From Streptomyces sp. CG4 (GTDB taxonomy: Bacteria > Actinomycetota > Actinomycetes > Streptomycetales > Streptomycetaceae): a DNA stretch of 64,000 nucleotides. The notes beneath the pieces were generated by a model. That model was given only the letters and a program-made list of their open reading frames with translations, had not been told where the DNA came from and made no database searches. The stretch spans positions 3,100,001 to 3,164,000 of the forward strand of contig NZ_CP163525.1 of the NCBI RefSeq assembly GCF_041080655.1, written 5' to 3'. The translations under genes and the position numbers were made by a program. Positions 22,852-31,555 of this stretch are shown here, piece by piece. Position 1 is the first letter of the stretch; the number at the start of each line of letters is the position of its first letter.

Positions 22852-25118
22852 CGACCAAGAAGTCAGCCACCTCGAAGAAGACCCCGAGGACCCCGGATGC
22901 CGCCGTCTCCGCCGCGCTGGAGGCGGCCGACCGCGCACGGCTGTCGGACGGCACCCAGCATGATCCGCACGCCGTCCTGGGCGCCCACCCGGTGCCCGGC
23001 GGCGTCGCCTTCCGGGCCTTCCGGCCGTACGCGCTGTCCGTCACGGTCGTCACCGGCGAGCTGCGCGTCACGCTGCACGACGACGGCGAGGGGTTCTTCT
23101 CGGGGCTGCTGCCCCTGCGGGCCGTACCGGAGTACCGGCTGCTGGTGGAGTACGAGGGGACGGTCCTGGACACCGAGGACCCCTACCGCTTCCTGCCCAC
23201 CCTCGGCGAGCTGGACCTGCATCTGATCGGCGAGGGCCGGCACGAGCAGCTGTGGCGGGCGCTCGGCGCGCACGTCACCACCCACCAGGGCGTGCCGGGC
23301 ACCCGGTTCGCGGTGTGGGCGCCCAACGCGCGGGGCGTCCGGGTCACGGGCGGCTTCAACTTCTGGGACGGCACCGGTTTCCCGATGCGCTCGCTGGGCT
23401 CCTCGGGGGTGTGGGAGCTGTTCGTGCCGGGGATCGGCGCGGGCGAGGTGTACAAGTTCGAGATCACCCGCCCGGACGGCTCGCGCACCCTGCGCGCCGA
23501 TCCGCTGGCCCGCCGTACCGAGGCGCCGCCCGCCACCGCGTCGATCGTGGACGCCTCGCACCACGAGTGGGCCGACGCGCAGTGGATGGCGCACCGGGCC
23601 GGCACCCCGGTGCACGAGGCCCCGTTCTCCGTGTACGAGGTCCACCTGCCCTCCTGGCGGCCCGGCCTGACCTATCGCGAACTCGCCGAACAACTTCCCA
23701 CCTATGTAAAGGAGTTGGGCTTCACCCACGTGGAGCTGATGCCGGTCGCCGAGCACCCCTTCGGCGGCTCCTGGGGCTACCAGGTCACCGGTTTCTACGC
23801 CCCGACGGCCCGGCTCGGCACCCCGGACGACTTCAAGCACCTGGTGGACCGGCTGCACCAGGCCGGGATCGGCGTGCTGATGGACTGGGTCCCGGCGCAC
23901 TTCCCGCGGGACGACTGGGCGCTGGCCGAGTTCGACGGGCGTCCGCTGTACGAGCATCACGATCCGCTGCGGGCCGCCCATCCCGACTGGGGCACCCTGG
24001 AGTTCGACTTCGGCCGCCGCGAGGTGCGCAACTTCCTGGTCGCCAACGCGGTGTACTGGTGCGAGGAGTTCCACATCGACGGGCTGCGGGTGGACGCCGT
24101 CGCCTCGATGCTCTACCTCGACTACTCGCGCGAGCCGGGCCAGTGGCAGCCGAACGAGCACGGCGGCCGGGAGAACCTGGACGCGGTGGCCTTTCTGCAG
24201 GAGATGAACGCCACCGTCTACCGGCGCTGCCCGGGCGTGGTGACCATCGCCGAGGAATCCACGGCCTGGGACGGCGTCACCCGCCCCACCCACCACAAGG
24301 GCCCGAGCGGCTTCGGCGGGCTCGGCTTCGGCCTGAAGTGGAACATGGGCTGGATGCACGACTCGCTGCAGTACATGGCCCACGAGCCGGTGCACCGCAA
24401 GTACCACCACCACGAGATGACCTTCTCGATGGTGTACGCGTACAGCGAGAACTACGTGCTGCCGATCTCCCACGACGAGGTCGTGCACGGCAAGCAGGCA
24501 CTGGTCTCGAAGATGCCCGGCGACTGGTGGCAGCGCCGGGCCAACCACCGCGCCTATCTCGGCTTCATGTGGGCCCACCCCGGCAAGCAACTCCTGTTCA
24601 TGGGCCAGGAGTTCGCCCAGGGGGCCGAGTGGTCCGAGGCGCACGGCCCCGACTGGTGGCTGCTCGACCCGTCCTACGGCGCCGCGGCCGACCACCGGGG
24701 CGTACGGGATCTCGTGCGCGACCTGAACACCCTGTACCGGGACACCCCGGCCCTGTGGCAGCGGGACACCGACCCGGCGGGCTTCCAGTGGATCGCCGGG
24801 GACGCGGCGGACGACAACGTCTTCGCGTTCCTGCGCCTCGACGCCGACGGCAACCCGCTCCTCGCGGTCTCCCATCTGTCCCCGGTGGTCCGCCACGACT
24901 ACCGGCTCGGCGTCCCGGAGGACGTACCGGCCTGGCACGAGAGCCTCACCACGGACGCCACGCGGTACGGCGGCAGCGGCGTCACCAACCCCGATGTCGT
25001 CAAACCGGAACCCCGGGCCTGGCACGGCCGCCCGGCCAGTGTGCGGCTGACCCTGCCCCCGCTGGCCACGGTCTGGCTGAAGCCCGCCTGCCCGTCCGGG
25101 CCGGGACGCGCCCTATAG
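22848..25118 (+). CDS. glgB: 1,4-alpha-glucan branching enzyme
   Basis: 756 residues, GH13_9. Introduces alpha-1,6 branches into the linear chains made by GlgE. A short Lys/Ser/Thr-rich N-terminus precedes N-terminal beta-sandwich domains (about 45-140, and CBM48 about 150-250), then the catalytic barrel and a C-terminal beta domain. Catalytic triad positions: Asp416 ([17 protein letters not shown]), Glu469 (TIAEESTAW), Asp543 ([11 protein letters not shown]). GTG start inside the GTGA overlap with mak, GGAGG seven bases upstream. Last gene of the glgE operon. A TATAGT hexamer over its stop codon may be the -10 of the next gene. Confidence 0.96.
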   Translation: MTTKKSATSKKTPRTPDAAVSAALEAADRARLSDGTQHDPHAVLGAHPVPGGVAFRAFRPYALSVTVVTGELRVTLHDDGEGFFSGLLPLRAVPEYRLLVEYEGTVLDTEDPYRFLPTLGELDLHLIGEGRHEQLWRALGAHVTTHQGVPGTRFAVWAPNARGVRVTGGFNFWDGTGFPMRSLGSSGVWELFVPGIGAGEVYKFEITRPDGSRTLRADPLARRTEAPPATASIVDASHHEWADAQWMAHRAGTPVHEAPFSVYEVHLPSWRPGLTYRELAEQLPTYVKELGFTHVELMPVAEHPFGGSWGYQVTGFYAPTARLGTPDDFKHLVDRLHQAGIGVLMDWVPAHFPRDDWALAEFDGRPLYEHHDPLRAAHPDWGTLEFDFGRREVRNFLVANAVYWCEEFHIDGLRVDAVASMLYLDYSREPGQWQPNEHGGRENLDAVAFLQEMNATVYRRCPGVVTIAEESTAWDGVTRPTHHKGPSGFGGLGFGLKWNMGWMHDSLQYMAHEPVHRKYHHHEMTFSMVYAYSENYVLPISHDEVVHGKQALVSKMPGDWWQRRANHRAYLGFMWAHPGKQLLFMGQEFAQGAEWSEAHGPDWWLLDPSYGAAADHRGVRDLVRDLNTLYRDTPALWQRDTDPAGFQWIAGDAADDNVFAFLRLDADGNPLLAVSHLSPVVRHDYRLGVPEDVPAWHESLTTDATRYGGSGVTNPDVVKPEPRAWHGRPASVRLTLPPLATVWLKPACPSGPGRAL

Positions 25119-25163
25119 TTCCCCCCAGGTCAACTTCAGTGCGCTACGGGGGGATTGAGGCAC

Positions 25164-26024
25164 GTGCGACCCTACAGACCGGTGACCGCCCTGCTGTGTG
25201 CCGTCGCCGTCCTGCTCCTGGGCGGCTGCGGCACCCGGGCGGCCGGCGGGACCTCTCCGGCGCGGACCGGGCCGGTCCCGTGGACCGTCTTCGGGCCCTC
25301 CGGAGTCACCGGCGCCCGGCTCGGCGCCGACCACCGCACGCTCAGCGTCGACGCGCGGATACCCAGCGGCAAGGACCCCTGCGTGCGGAACCTCAGGGCG
25401 GCGGTGACGGACACCGGGCCGGAGCACATGTGGGTGCAGGTCACCTTCGAGTCGCCGAACGGGGACCGGCGTTCGGGATGCACCGGGCAGCGCACCGCCA
25501 CGGCACAGGTCCGGCTGCCGCAGCCGCTGGGCAAGCGGGATCTGATCGTCGACAACGACACGGTCTTCACCGCCGACGGCACCAAGCCGCCCGCGCTGCG
25601 GCTGTGCGGGCGGCTCGGCTGCCACCCGCCGGCCACCGGCTGCACCACGGCCTCCTACGAACAGGCCATGATCGCCGTCGACGCGCCCCTGCACTCCTAC
25701 CGTGACGACCAGCACTGCGACGGCACGTGGCTGGTGCTGGACTTCTCCTGGCGCACGGGACCGGCGGCCTGCGGCGACGGCGGCGGCGAGAACTCCGGCT
25801 GCTCGCCGTCCCTGGGCGACCGCTGGTTCTTCCGGGCCGAGCGCTCCGGCTGGAAACCGTTCTTGGAGAGCACGGGCGGCGGCTGCCGGGCCGTGCAGCG
25901 CAGAGAACCGGCCTTCCCGACCGCGCTGTGCGCGCAGCTGGCCCCGCTGTCCTCCGCGCTGCACCCGAGCTACCCGCCGCCGTCCGCCGCACCGACCCGT
26001 ACGACGGCCCCTACGCCCCGGTGA
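25164..26024 (+). CDS. Putative lipoprotein, actinobacterial, unknown function
   Basis: 286 residues. The N-terminus VRPYRPVTALLCAVAVLLLGGCGT is a lipoprotein signal with lipobox LGGC (Cys22). The mature part has about nine cysteines, suggesting disulfides outside the membrane, and a Pro/Thr-rich tail. No enzymatic motif was recognised. GTG 25164 is chosen because GGGGGGA lies nine bases upstream; an in-frame TTG at 25155 is the alternative. TATAGT at 25114-25119 could be its -10 box. It converges with the helicase gene, the 3' ends overlapping by 14 bases. Confidence 0.75.
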   Translation: MRPYRPVTALLCAVAVLLLGGCGTRAAGGTSPARTGPVPWTVFGPSGVTGARLGADHRTLSVDARIPSGKDPCVRNLRAAVTDTGPEHMWVQVTFESPNGDRRSGCTGQRTATAQVRLPQPLGKRDLIVDNDTVFTADGTKPPALRLCGRLGCHPPATGCTTASYEQAMIAVDAPLHSYRDDQHCDGTWLVLDFSWRTGPAACGDGGGENSGCSPSLGDRWFFRAERSGWKPFLESTGGGCRAVQRREPAFPTALCAQLAPLSSALHPSYPPPSAAPTRTTAPTPR

Positions 26025-28272
26025 CGCCCGCCGCCAGCGCCCCCGGCAGCCGGTCCGTGTACAGCACCCCGAGCCGCTGGGTGGCCCGGGTCAGGGCGAC
26101 GTACAGGTCGCTGGTGCCGTAGCGGGCCGGTTCCACCACCAGGACCGAGTCGAATTCGAGGCCCTTGGCCTGGCGGGGGTCGAGCAGCACGACCGTACGG
26201 GTCAGATCGGGCTCGGCACCCGCCGTGACCCCGTCCAGCCGGGCGGCCAGCGAGCGGTGCAGCTCGCGCGGGGCGATGACCGCGAGCCGGCCCTCGTCCG
26301 GGGTGAGTTCGGCGACCGCCTTGGCCACGGCCTCGGGCAGCTCGCCGTGCGCCTGCCGCACCCAGGGCCGTACGCCCGTGGAGCGGACCGAGCTGGGCGG
26401 CTCGAAGCCCGGGTGCTCGGCGCGGACCACGGCCGCGGCCAGCTCCATGATCTCGGCCGGGGTGCGGTAGTTGACGCCGAGCCGGGTGTGCTCCCAGCGG
26501 TCCTCGACATAGGGCGCGAGGATGTCCGCCCAGGAGCCGACACCGGCCGCCTCGGCGGTCTGGGCGGGGTCGCCGACCAGGGTCATCGAGCGGGTCGGGC
26601 TGCGCCGCATCAGCAGCCGCCAGGCCATCGGCGACAGCTCCTGGGCCTCGTCGACGATGATGTGCCCGAACGCCCAGGTCCGGTCGGCCGCGGCCCGCTC
26701 GGCGGCGCTGCGGTGGTCCGCCTCCTCCTGCCGCTCGGCGAACCGCTCGGCGTCGATGATGTCGTGCGCGGACAGCACCTCGGAATCGTCGTCGTGCTTG
26801 TCCTCGAACTCGTACGTCCGGGACGCGTACGACACGTCCAGCACGCCCTGCGCATAGGCGATCTGCGTCTCGCGCTCACGCTCGGCACGCGCCCGTACCA
26901 GCCGGTCGTCCTCGCCGAGGAGTTCGGCCGCCTCGTCCAGCAGGGGGACGTCGGCGACGGTCCAGGCGCGGGTCACCGGGCGCCGGACGGCGTCCGCGTC
27001 CGCCTGCGGCAGATAGTCGTGCGGCTCGGCGAGGAAGTCGGCGACCAGCCGCTGCGGGCTGATCCGCGGCCACAACTGGTCTATGGCGGACCAGACTTCG
27101 GGGTTCTCGGCGAGGTCGTCGCGGATCTGGGTGATGTCGGAGGCGTCGAGCAGACTGCCGCCGTCGTACGGGTCGGTGCCCACGCGTTCGGCGTACAGCT
27201 CGGTGAGGGTGTTGAGGATGTGGCCCTCGAAGTGCTCCCGGGCCGTGTTGTGCGGCAGCTTGGCCGCGCGGGTGCGCTCACGTGCGACGCCGACCAGCCC
27301 GTCGTCGAGCATCAGCACCTCGCGGTCGTGCTCGATCGCGATCACCGGGTCGGGCAGGGCCTGCCGGTCGCGTACGACGGCGGCGAGCACCTCGGCCATG
27401 TCGGCGCGGCCCTTCACGGCGGCCGCCTCCGGGGTGTCGGTCGCGGTGGCCTTCACGCCGGGGAACAGCTCGCCGACCGTGGCGAGCAGCACGCCCGTCT
27501 CACCGAGCGAGGGCAGCACCTCGCCGATGTAGCCGAGGAAGGCCGGGTTGGGGCCGACGATCAGCACGGCCCGGCGGGCCAGCAGCTCGCGGTACTCGTA
27601 GAGGAGATAGGCGGCGCGGTGCAGCGCGACCGCCGTCTTCCCCGTACCCGGCCCGCCCTCGACCACCAGCACCCCGCGGTACGGCGCCCGGATGATCTCG
27701 TCCTGCTCGGCCTGGATGGTCTGCACGATGTCGCTCATCCGGCCGGTGCGTGCGCTGTTGAGCGCGGCCAGCAGCACGGCGTCGCCGTTGTGGTCCTCGT
27801 ACCCGGTGCGGGTCGCGTCGCCGAGATCGAGGATCTCGTCGTGCAGCGAGGTCACGGTCCGGCCCTCGGTGGTGATGTGCCGGCGCCGCCGCAGGCCCAT
27901 CGGGGTGTACCCGGTGGCCAGGTAGAAGGGGCGGGCGACATCGGCCCGCCAGTCGATGAGGACCGGCGTGTGCTCGGCGTCGTCCTCGCGCAGCCCGATC
28001 CGGCCGATGTGGTGGGCGGTGCCGTCGGCCAGGTCGATCCGGCCGAAGCAGAGCGAGCCGTCCACGGCGTTCAGCGCGGCGAGCAGCCCCGAGCGCTCGG
28101 CCACCAGGATGTCCCGCTCCAGCCGGGCCTGCATGGGCTTGTCGCCCTGGGCGAGCGCGTCCGTGACCGAGGTCTCGGTCTCGCCGCGCAGCACGTCCAC
28201 GCGCGCGTACAGTCCGTCGATGAATTCCTGCTCGCGCCGCAATTCATCGTCCGGAAATTCGGTGTTTGACAA
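26011..28272 (-). CDS. helD: HelD-family RNA polymerase-associated helicase (UvrD-like)
   Basis: 753 residues. Superfamily-1 ATPase motifs: Walker A VVEGGPGTGKTAVALHR, Walker B HIIVDEAQELSPMAWRLL, LVGDPAQT, LGVNYRTPAEI, KGLEFDSVLVVEP and YVALTRATQRLGVLYT. The N-terminal arm DDELRREQEFIDGLYARVD is the coiled coil that HelD proteins insert into the secondary channel of RNA polymerase to remove nucleic acid and recycle the enzyme. The start is set as TTG 28272 with GGGAGCGGAA just upstream; an in-frame upstream ATG would extend through a structured RNA region and looks non-coding. No inverted repeat resembling a rifamycin-associated element was noticed upstream. Confidence 0.88.
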   Translation of the reverse strand: MSNTEFPDDELRREQEFIDGLYARVDVLRGETETSVTDALAQGDKPMQARLERDILVAERSGLLAALNAVDGSLCFGRIDLADGTAHHIGRIGLREDDAEHTPVLIDWRADVARPFYLATGYTPMGLRRRRHITTEGRTVTSLHDEILDLGDATRTGYEDHNGDAVLLAALNSARTGRMSDIVQTIQAEQDEIIRAPYRGVLVVEGGPGTGKTAVALHRAAYLLYEYRELLARRAVLIVGPNPAFLGYIGEVLPSLGETGVLLATVGELFPGVKATATDTPEAAAVKGRADMAEVLAAVVRDRQALPDPVIAIEHDREVLMLDDGLVGVARERTRAAKLPHNTAREHFEGHILNTLTELYAERVGTDPYDGGSLLDASDITQIRDDLAENPEVWSAIDQLWPRISPQRLVADFLAEPHDYLPQADADAVRRPVTRAWTVADVPLLDEAAELLGEDDRLVRARAERERETQIAYAQGVLDVSYASRTYEFEDKHDDDSEVLSAHDIIDAERFAERQEEADHRSAAERAAADRTWAFGHIIVDEAQELSPMAWRLLMRRSPTRSMTLVGDPAQTAEAAGVGSWADILAPYVEDRWEHTRLGVNYRTPAEIMELAAAVVRAEHPGFEPPSSVRSTGVRPWVRQAHGELPEAVAKAVAELTPDEGRLAVIAPRELHRSLAARLDGVTAGAEPDLTRTVVLLDPRQAKGLEFDSVLVVEPARYGTSDLYVALTRATQRLGVLYTDRLPGALAAGVTGA

Positions 28273-28295
28273 TTCCGCTCCCGCCCGGATATACT
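28266..28295 (+). promoter_or_regulatory. Near-consensus sigma-70 (HrdB-type) promoter facing away from helD
   Basis: TTGACA (28266-28271), 18 bases, TATACT (28290-28295): one mismatch to the full consensus, rare in this genome type. The -35 overlaps the helD start codon on the other strand. The complementary AGTATA could serve as a -10 for helD, so promoters may be overlapping and divergent. Confidence 0.7.
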
Positions 28296-28301
28296 GTGCC
28301 C

Positions 28302-28396
28302 AGTGAACTTCTCCGCGACCTAATTCGAAATGAAGTCGCGAACCACTGAATATACGCACAGAAATCCCCCGAGCGCAATTGCTCAGGGGATTTTTT
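28302..28396 (+). ncRNA. Candidate small RNA of about 95 nt between helD and trxA
   Basis: Transcription from TTGACA-18-TATACT would begin near 28302. The transcript has an outer stem AGTG/CACT and inner stem CGCGAC/GTCGCG (28314-28319 with 28335-28340), a single-stranded AU-rich linker, and an intrinsic terminator (28362-28396). No ribosome binding site precedes the only ATG (28330), and its frame runs through the terminator. Promoter, fold and terminator within 130 bases are what a stand-alone small RNA gene looks like. It does not show the two C-rich loops of the actinobacterial 6C RNA. Confidence 0.55.
28362..28396 (+). terminator. Intrinsic terminator with U-tract
   Basis: Stem AAATCCCC-GAGC with GCTC-GGGGATTT (one internal mismatch), loop GCAATT, ending in a run of six T on the plus strand. 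On the minus strand the same stem lies 17 bases past the trxA stop and could also end the merR-trxA transcript. Confidence 0.8.
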
Positions 28397-28412
28397 GGTG
28401 GGCGGCTCCGCT

Positions 28413-28745
28413 TCAGAGCACGTCGGCGAGCTCCTCCAGCAGTCGCCGCTTGGGCCGCGCCCCCACCATCGACCGCACCGGCTCACCGTCCCGGAAGACC
28501 ATCAGGGTCGGCGTCGACAGCACGCCGTAGGCGATGGTCGTCCGCGGATTGCGGTCCACATCCAGTTGCACGATCTTCAGCCGGTCGCCCTCCTCGAAGG
28601 CGATGTCCTTCAGCACCGGTGCGAGCTGCCGGCACGGCCCGCACCAGTCGGCGGTGAACTGCACCAGCACCGGAAGACCGGAGCCGATCACCTCCGCCTC
28701 GAAATCGGCGTCCGTCACCTGCGACAGTCCGCTCGTCACGCTCAT
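28413..28745 (-). CDS. trxA: Thioredoxin
   Basis: 110 residues, single thioredoxin fold. Active site W34-C-G-P-C38 in FTADWCGPCRQLAPVL, the cis-proline in STPTLMVFRDG. Cytoplasmic dithiol reductant. ATG 28745 overlaps the stop of the merR gene (ATGA) and GGGAGGG lies eight bases upstream, so both are one operon. The link with a cysteine-containing MerR regulator suggests redox-responsive expression. Confidence 0.93.
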   Translation of the reverse strand: MSVTSGLSQVTDADFEAEVIGSGLPVLVQFTADWCGPCRQLAPVLKDIAFEEGDRLKIVQLDVDRNPRTTIAYGVLSTPTLMVFRDGEPVRSMVGARPKRRLLEELADVL

Positions 28746-29170
28746 CGCGAAAGCCCTCCCAGTTCGCATACGGGCTCCGGGCCCCCCGGAACCAGCGCCT
28801 CGGCGGCCAGCGCGTCCCGGGCCAGCTCGGCCCGCCGCAACTGCCCCGCGACCGTCTCCCGCACCGCCGCGAGCTGCCCCATGAGCGCGTCCAGCTCGCC
28901 CAGCTTGCGCCGGTAGACGTCCAGCGAGGCCGGGCAGGAGTCGCCCTCCGGGTGCCCGGCGCGCAGGCACTCCACGAAGGGCCGCGTCTCCTCCAGCTCG
29001 AACCCGAAGTCCCGCAGCGTCCGGATCTGCTCCAGCAGCCGCAGGTCGGCCTCGTCGTACGTGCGGTGTCCGTTGCCGTCCCGCCGGGCCGGCAGCAGCC
29101 CGCGTGCCTCGTAGTAGCGCAGGGTGCGGGTCGTGGTCCCGGCCCGTGCGGCCAGCTCGCCGATTCGCAT
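28742..29170 (-). CDS. MerR family transcriptional regulator (thioredoxin-linked)
   Basis: 142 residues from ATG 29170. N-terminal winged helix MRIGELAARAGTTTRTLRYYEARGLLPARR...RTYDEADLRLL, then a dimerisation coiled coil (about 75-125). Three cysteines are present: two flank a short loop (ECLRAGHPEGDSC, eleven apart) and one is near the C-terminus, so a metal or thiol sensor is possible. A TTG at 29203 overlapping the upstream stop is an alternative start, but it has no ribosome binding site and lies in the dyad 29188-29203. The transcript may be leaderless (TACCGT seven bases before ATG). Coupled to trxA. Confidence 0.85.
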   Translation of the reverse strand: MRIGELAARAGTTTRTLRYYEARGLLPARRDGNGHRTYDEADLRLLEQIRTLRDFGFELEETRPFVECLRAGHPEGDSCPASLDVYRRKLGELDALMGQLAAVRETVAGQLRRAELARDALAAEALVPGGPEPVCELGGLSR

Positions 29171-29187
29171 GCCTGCGACGGTAGGCG

Positions 29188-29203
29188 TTGACGTCGGCGT
29201 CAA
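29188..29203. promoter_or_regulatory. Dyad upstream of merR-trxA
   Basis: TTGACG-4-CGTCAA, a perfect inverted repeat 18 bases before the merR ATG, overlapping the end of the Lrp gene. Position and symmetry fit an autoregulatory MerR operator in which the repeat includes the -35 element. Confidence 0.5.
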
Positions 29204-29721
29204 GGCAAGGCCGGGGGCAGCAGCGGCTTGCGCCGCACCGGTGAGGACAGCACGATCGAGGTCGTCGTACGGCCCAGCGCCGAGGTCTGCTCCAGGATCT
29301 CGTCCAGGTGCGCGGTGTCGGTGACGGCGGCCTTCAGGATCCAGCAGTCCTCGCCGACGACGTGGTGCACCTCGATGATCTCCGGCCGGCCGGTCAGCTC
29401 CAGGGTCCTCGGATGCTTGAGGGTGTAGCCGCCGTGCGGGCTCACCCGGATGAAGGCCTGGATGCCGTAGCCGAGGCGGCCGGGCGCGACCTGGGCGCCG
29501 TACCCCTCCACCACGCCCGCCGCCTCCAGCCGGCGCACCCGCTCGGCCACGGCCGCCGGGCTCAGACTGACCCGCCGGCCCAGCTCGCTGAGCCGGATCC
29601 GCCCGTCCGTCTGCAGCAGTTCGAGGATCCGCCGGTCCACCCCGTCGAAGGCCACCGATGTTTCGCTGGCGACGGCCCGCAGCTGCCGTGGTTCTTTCGG
29701 TGCGGTGGCCGTATCTCCCAT
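29200..29721 (-). CDS. Lrp/AsnC family transcriptional regulator
   Basis: 173 residues. N-terminal helix-turn-helix (about 25-70: FDGVDRRILELLQTDGRIRLSELGRRVSLSPAAVAERVRRLEAAGVV) and C-terminal RAM ligand-binding/oligomerisation domain (about 85-155, EIIEVHHVVGEDCWILKAAV). Typical size for the family. ATG 29721 has GGGGGAG seven bases upstream. It is divergent from the epimerase-like gene at 29761, with only 39 bases between the starts, so it probably controls that gene and the aldo/keto reductase. Ligand (commonly an amino acid) unknown. Confidence 0.9.
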   Translation of the reverse strand: MGDTATAPKEPRQLRAVASETSVAFDGVDRRILELLQTDGRIRLSELGRRVSLSPAAVAERVRRLEAAGVVEGYGAQVAPGRLGYGIQAFIRVSPHGGYTLKHPRTLELTGRPEIIEVHHVVGEDCWILKAAVTDTAHLDEILEQTSALGRTTTSIVLSSPVRRKPLLPPALP

Positions 29722-29760
29722 GACTCCCCCTTCTTGGACCGCTGTGCCGCCCGGAGAATT

Positions 29761-30675
29761 ATGGACATGGGAACGGCGCGAGACGTACTGGTGATCGGCG
29801 GCAACCGCTATTTCGGCAAGCGGCTGATCGGGCGGCTGCTGGCGGCCGGTGACCGGGTGACGGTCCTGAACCGGGGTTCGACGGCCCCGCCGCCGGGCGC
29901 GGTGCACCTGATCGCCGACCGGAACGACGAGAACGCCCTGGCCGAGGCCATCGGGACGCGGACGTTCGACGTCGTCCTCGACCAGGTCTGCTACACGCCG
30001 CGCCAGGCCGCGATCGCCCGCCGCGTCCTCGCCGGGCGCACCGGCCGCTATGTGCTGACCTCGACGGTGGAGGTGTACGAGCACGAGGACTCCGGGCTGC
30101 CCGTACCGGAGAGCGCGGTGGACCCGGCCACGTACGCGGTGGACCTGGACCTGCCCTGGGACGACCCCGGGTTCCTGGAGTCCCACTACGGCGAGGGCAA
30201 GCGGCAGGCAGAGGCGGTGCTGCACGGCTCCGGCCTCCCGTTCGTGTCCGTCCGGGTGGCCCATGTCCTGGGCGGTGACGACGACTTCACGGGCCGTCTC
30301 CAGCACTACGCCGACCGCATCCGCACGGGTGCCCCCATAGCCGTACCGCCGGTCGCGCGTCCGGCGACGTACCTCCACGTCGAGGAGATCGCGGACTTCC
30401 TGTTCTGGGCGGCGGGCGAGGAGTTCACGGGCCCGGTCAACGCCGCCTCGCACGGAGAGCTGGGTGTCGAGGAGCTGTGCGCGGAGGTGGCGGCCCACCT
30501 CGGCGCGGCCGGGCCGGTGTTCGCGGTGACCGGCTCCGCCGAGGTCTCCCCGTTCGCCTTCCGGCGCCACTACGCCATGGACAACTCCCGGGCCGTACGG
30601 CTCGGTTTCTCCTTCGGGACGGTACGGCAGTGGCTGCCGAACGCCGTCGCCGAGACCCTGGGAAAGGACAACTGA
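29761..30675 (+). CDS. NAD(P)-dependent epimerase/dehydratase family protein (SDR-extended, CSP41-like)
   Basis: 304 residues. Rossmann motif VLVIGGNRYFGKRL (GGxxxxG) at the N-terminus, a YxxxK-type active site in SHYGEGKRQAEAVL, and HVEEIADFLFWAA toward the C-terminus. Resembles the reductase/epimerase subgroup related to chloroplast CSP41 rather than sugar-nucleotide epimerases with a full T-Y-K triad, so the substrate is uncertain. Start ATG 29761 (GGAG upstream); ATG 29767 is equally possible. Followed at one-base distance by an aldo/keto reductase gene, forming a two-gene operon divergent from the Lrp regulator. Confidence 0.85.
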   Translation: MDMGTARDVLVIGGNRYFGKRLIGRLLAAGDRVTVLNRGSTAPPPGAVHLIADRNDENALAEAIGTRTFDVVLDQVCYTPRQAAIARRVLAGRTGRYVLTSTVEVYEHEDSGLPVPESAVDPATYAVDLDLPWDDPGFLESHYGEGKRQAEAVLHGSGLPFVSVRVAHVLGGDDDFTGRLQHYADRIRTGAPIAVPPVARPATYLHVEEIADFLFWAAGEEFTGPVNAASHGELGVEELCAEVAAHLGAAGPVFAVTGSAEVSPFAFRRHYAMDNSRAVRLGFSFGTVRQWLPNAVAETLGKDN

Positions 30676-30676
30676 C

Positions 30677-31555
30677 GTGCACTACCGCACCCTTGGCGGG
30701 CTCACAGTGAGCGCGGTCGGGCTCGGAGCCATGCCGCTGTCGATCGAGGGCCGCCCCGACGACGGACGCGCCCTGGCCACCGTGCACGCGGCGCTGGAGG
30801 CGGGCGTGACCCTGCTGGACACGGCCGACTCCTACCATCTGCCGGGCCAGGACCCCGGCCACAACGAACTCCTGGTCGCGCGTGCGCTCGCGACCTACGG
30901 CGGTGACACCGACGGCGTGCTGGTGGCCACCAAGGGCGGCCGGGGCCGCCCGGCCGACGGCAGCTGGACGGTGACGGGCACGCCCCGGCACCTCAAGGCG
31001 GCCGCCGAGGCCTCCGCGAAGCGACTCGGCGTCGAGGCGATCGGGCTGTACCAGCTGCACAAGCCCGACCCGGCCGTGCCCTTCGAGGAGTCCGTAGGCG
31101 CGCTGCGCGAACTGCTGGACGCGGGCACGATCCGCCTGGCGGGCCTGTCCAACGTGACCACGGACCAGATCCACCGCGCCCGCGCGATCCTCGGCGACCG
31201 CCTGGTGTCGGTGCAGAACCGCTACTCCCCCGAGGTGCGCGACAGCGAGCCGGAGCTGCGGCTGTGCGCGGAACTGGGGCTGGCGTTCCTGCCCTGGAGC
31301 CCCCTGGGCGGGATCTCGCGCAGCTCCCTGGACGGGCCGTCGCGACCGGCGCGGCGCGCCGCACGGTTCGCGGCGTTTCACGAGGTGGCGCACGAGCGCG
31401 GGGTGAGCCCGCAGCAGGTCTGCCTGGCCTGGCTGCTGTCCCGTTCCCCGGCGGTGATCCCGATCCCGGGCGCGAGCCGGCCGGAGACGATCCGGGACTC
31501 GGCACACGCGGCGGACCTGCACCTGACCGACGCGGAGCTGGCGAGGCTGCCCTAG
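30677..31555 (+). CDS. Aldo/keto reductase
   Basis: 292 residues, NADPH-dependent carbonyl reductase family, TIM barrel. Visible: LGAMPLSIEGRPDD near the start, catalytic Asp and Tyr in LLDTADSYHLPGQ, VATKGG (Lys), YQLHKPDP (His), and PIPGASRPETI in the cofactor-binding end. GTG start with AAAGGA upstream; the gene begins one base after the epimerase stop. The stop codon shares the palindrome CTAG with the stop of the convergent DUF2127 gene, so the two genes overlap by four bases. Substrate not predictable. Confidence 0.9.
   Translation: MHYRTLGGLTVSAVGLGAMPLSIEGRPDDGRALATVHAALEAGVTLLDTADSYHLPGQDPGHNELLVARALATYGGDTDGVLVATKGGRGRPADGSWTVTGTPRHLKAAAEASAKRLGVEAIGLYQLHKPDPAVPFEESVGALRELLDAGTIRLAGLSNVTTDQIHRARAILGDRLVSVQNRYSPEVRDSEPELRLCAELGLAFLPWSPLGGISRSSLDGPSRPARRAARFAAFHEVAHERGVSPQQVCLAWLLSRSPAVIPIPGASRPETIRDSAHAADLHLTDAELARLP

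Noticed and set aside
28300..28400. 6C RNA identity for the candidate small RNA
   Set aside because: The two hairpins with at least six C in each loop that define 6C are not present.
28330..28530. A 66-codon frame starting at ATG 28330 on the plus strand
   Set aside because: No ribosome binding site, runs through the intrinsic terminator and into antisense of trxA; composition is not protein-like.
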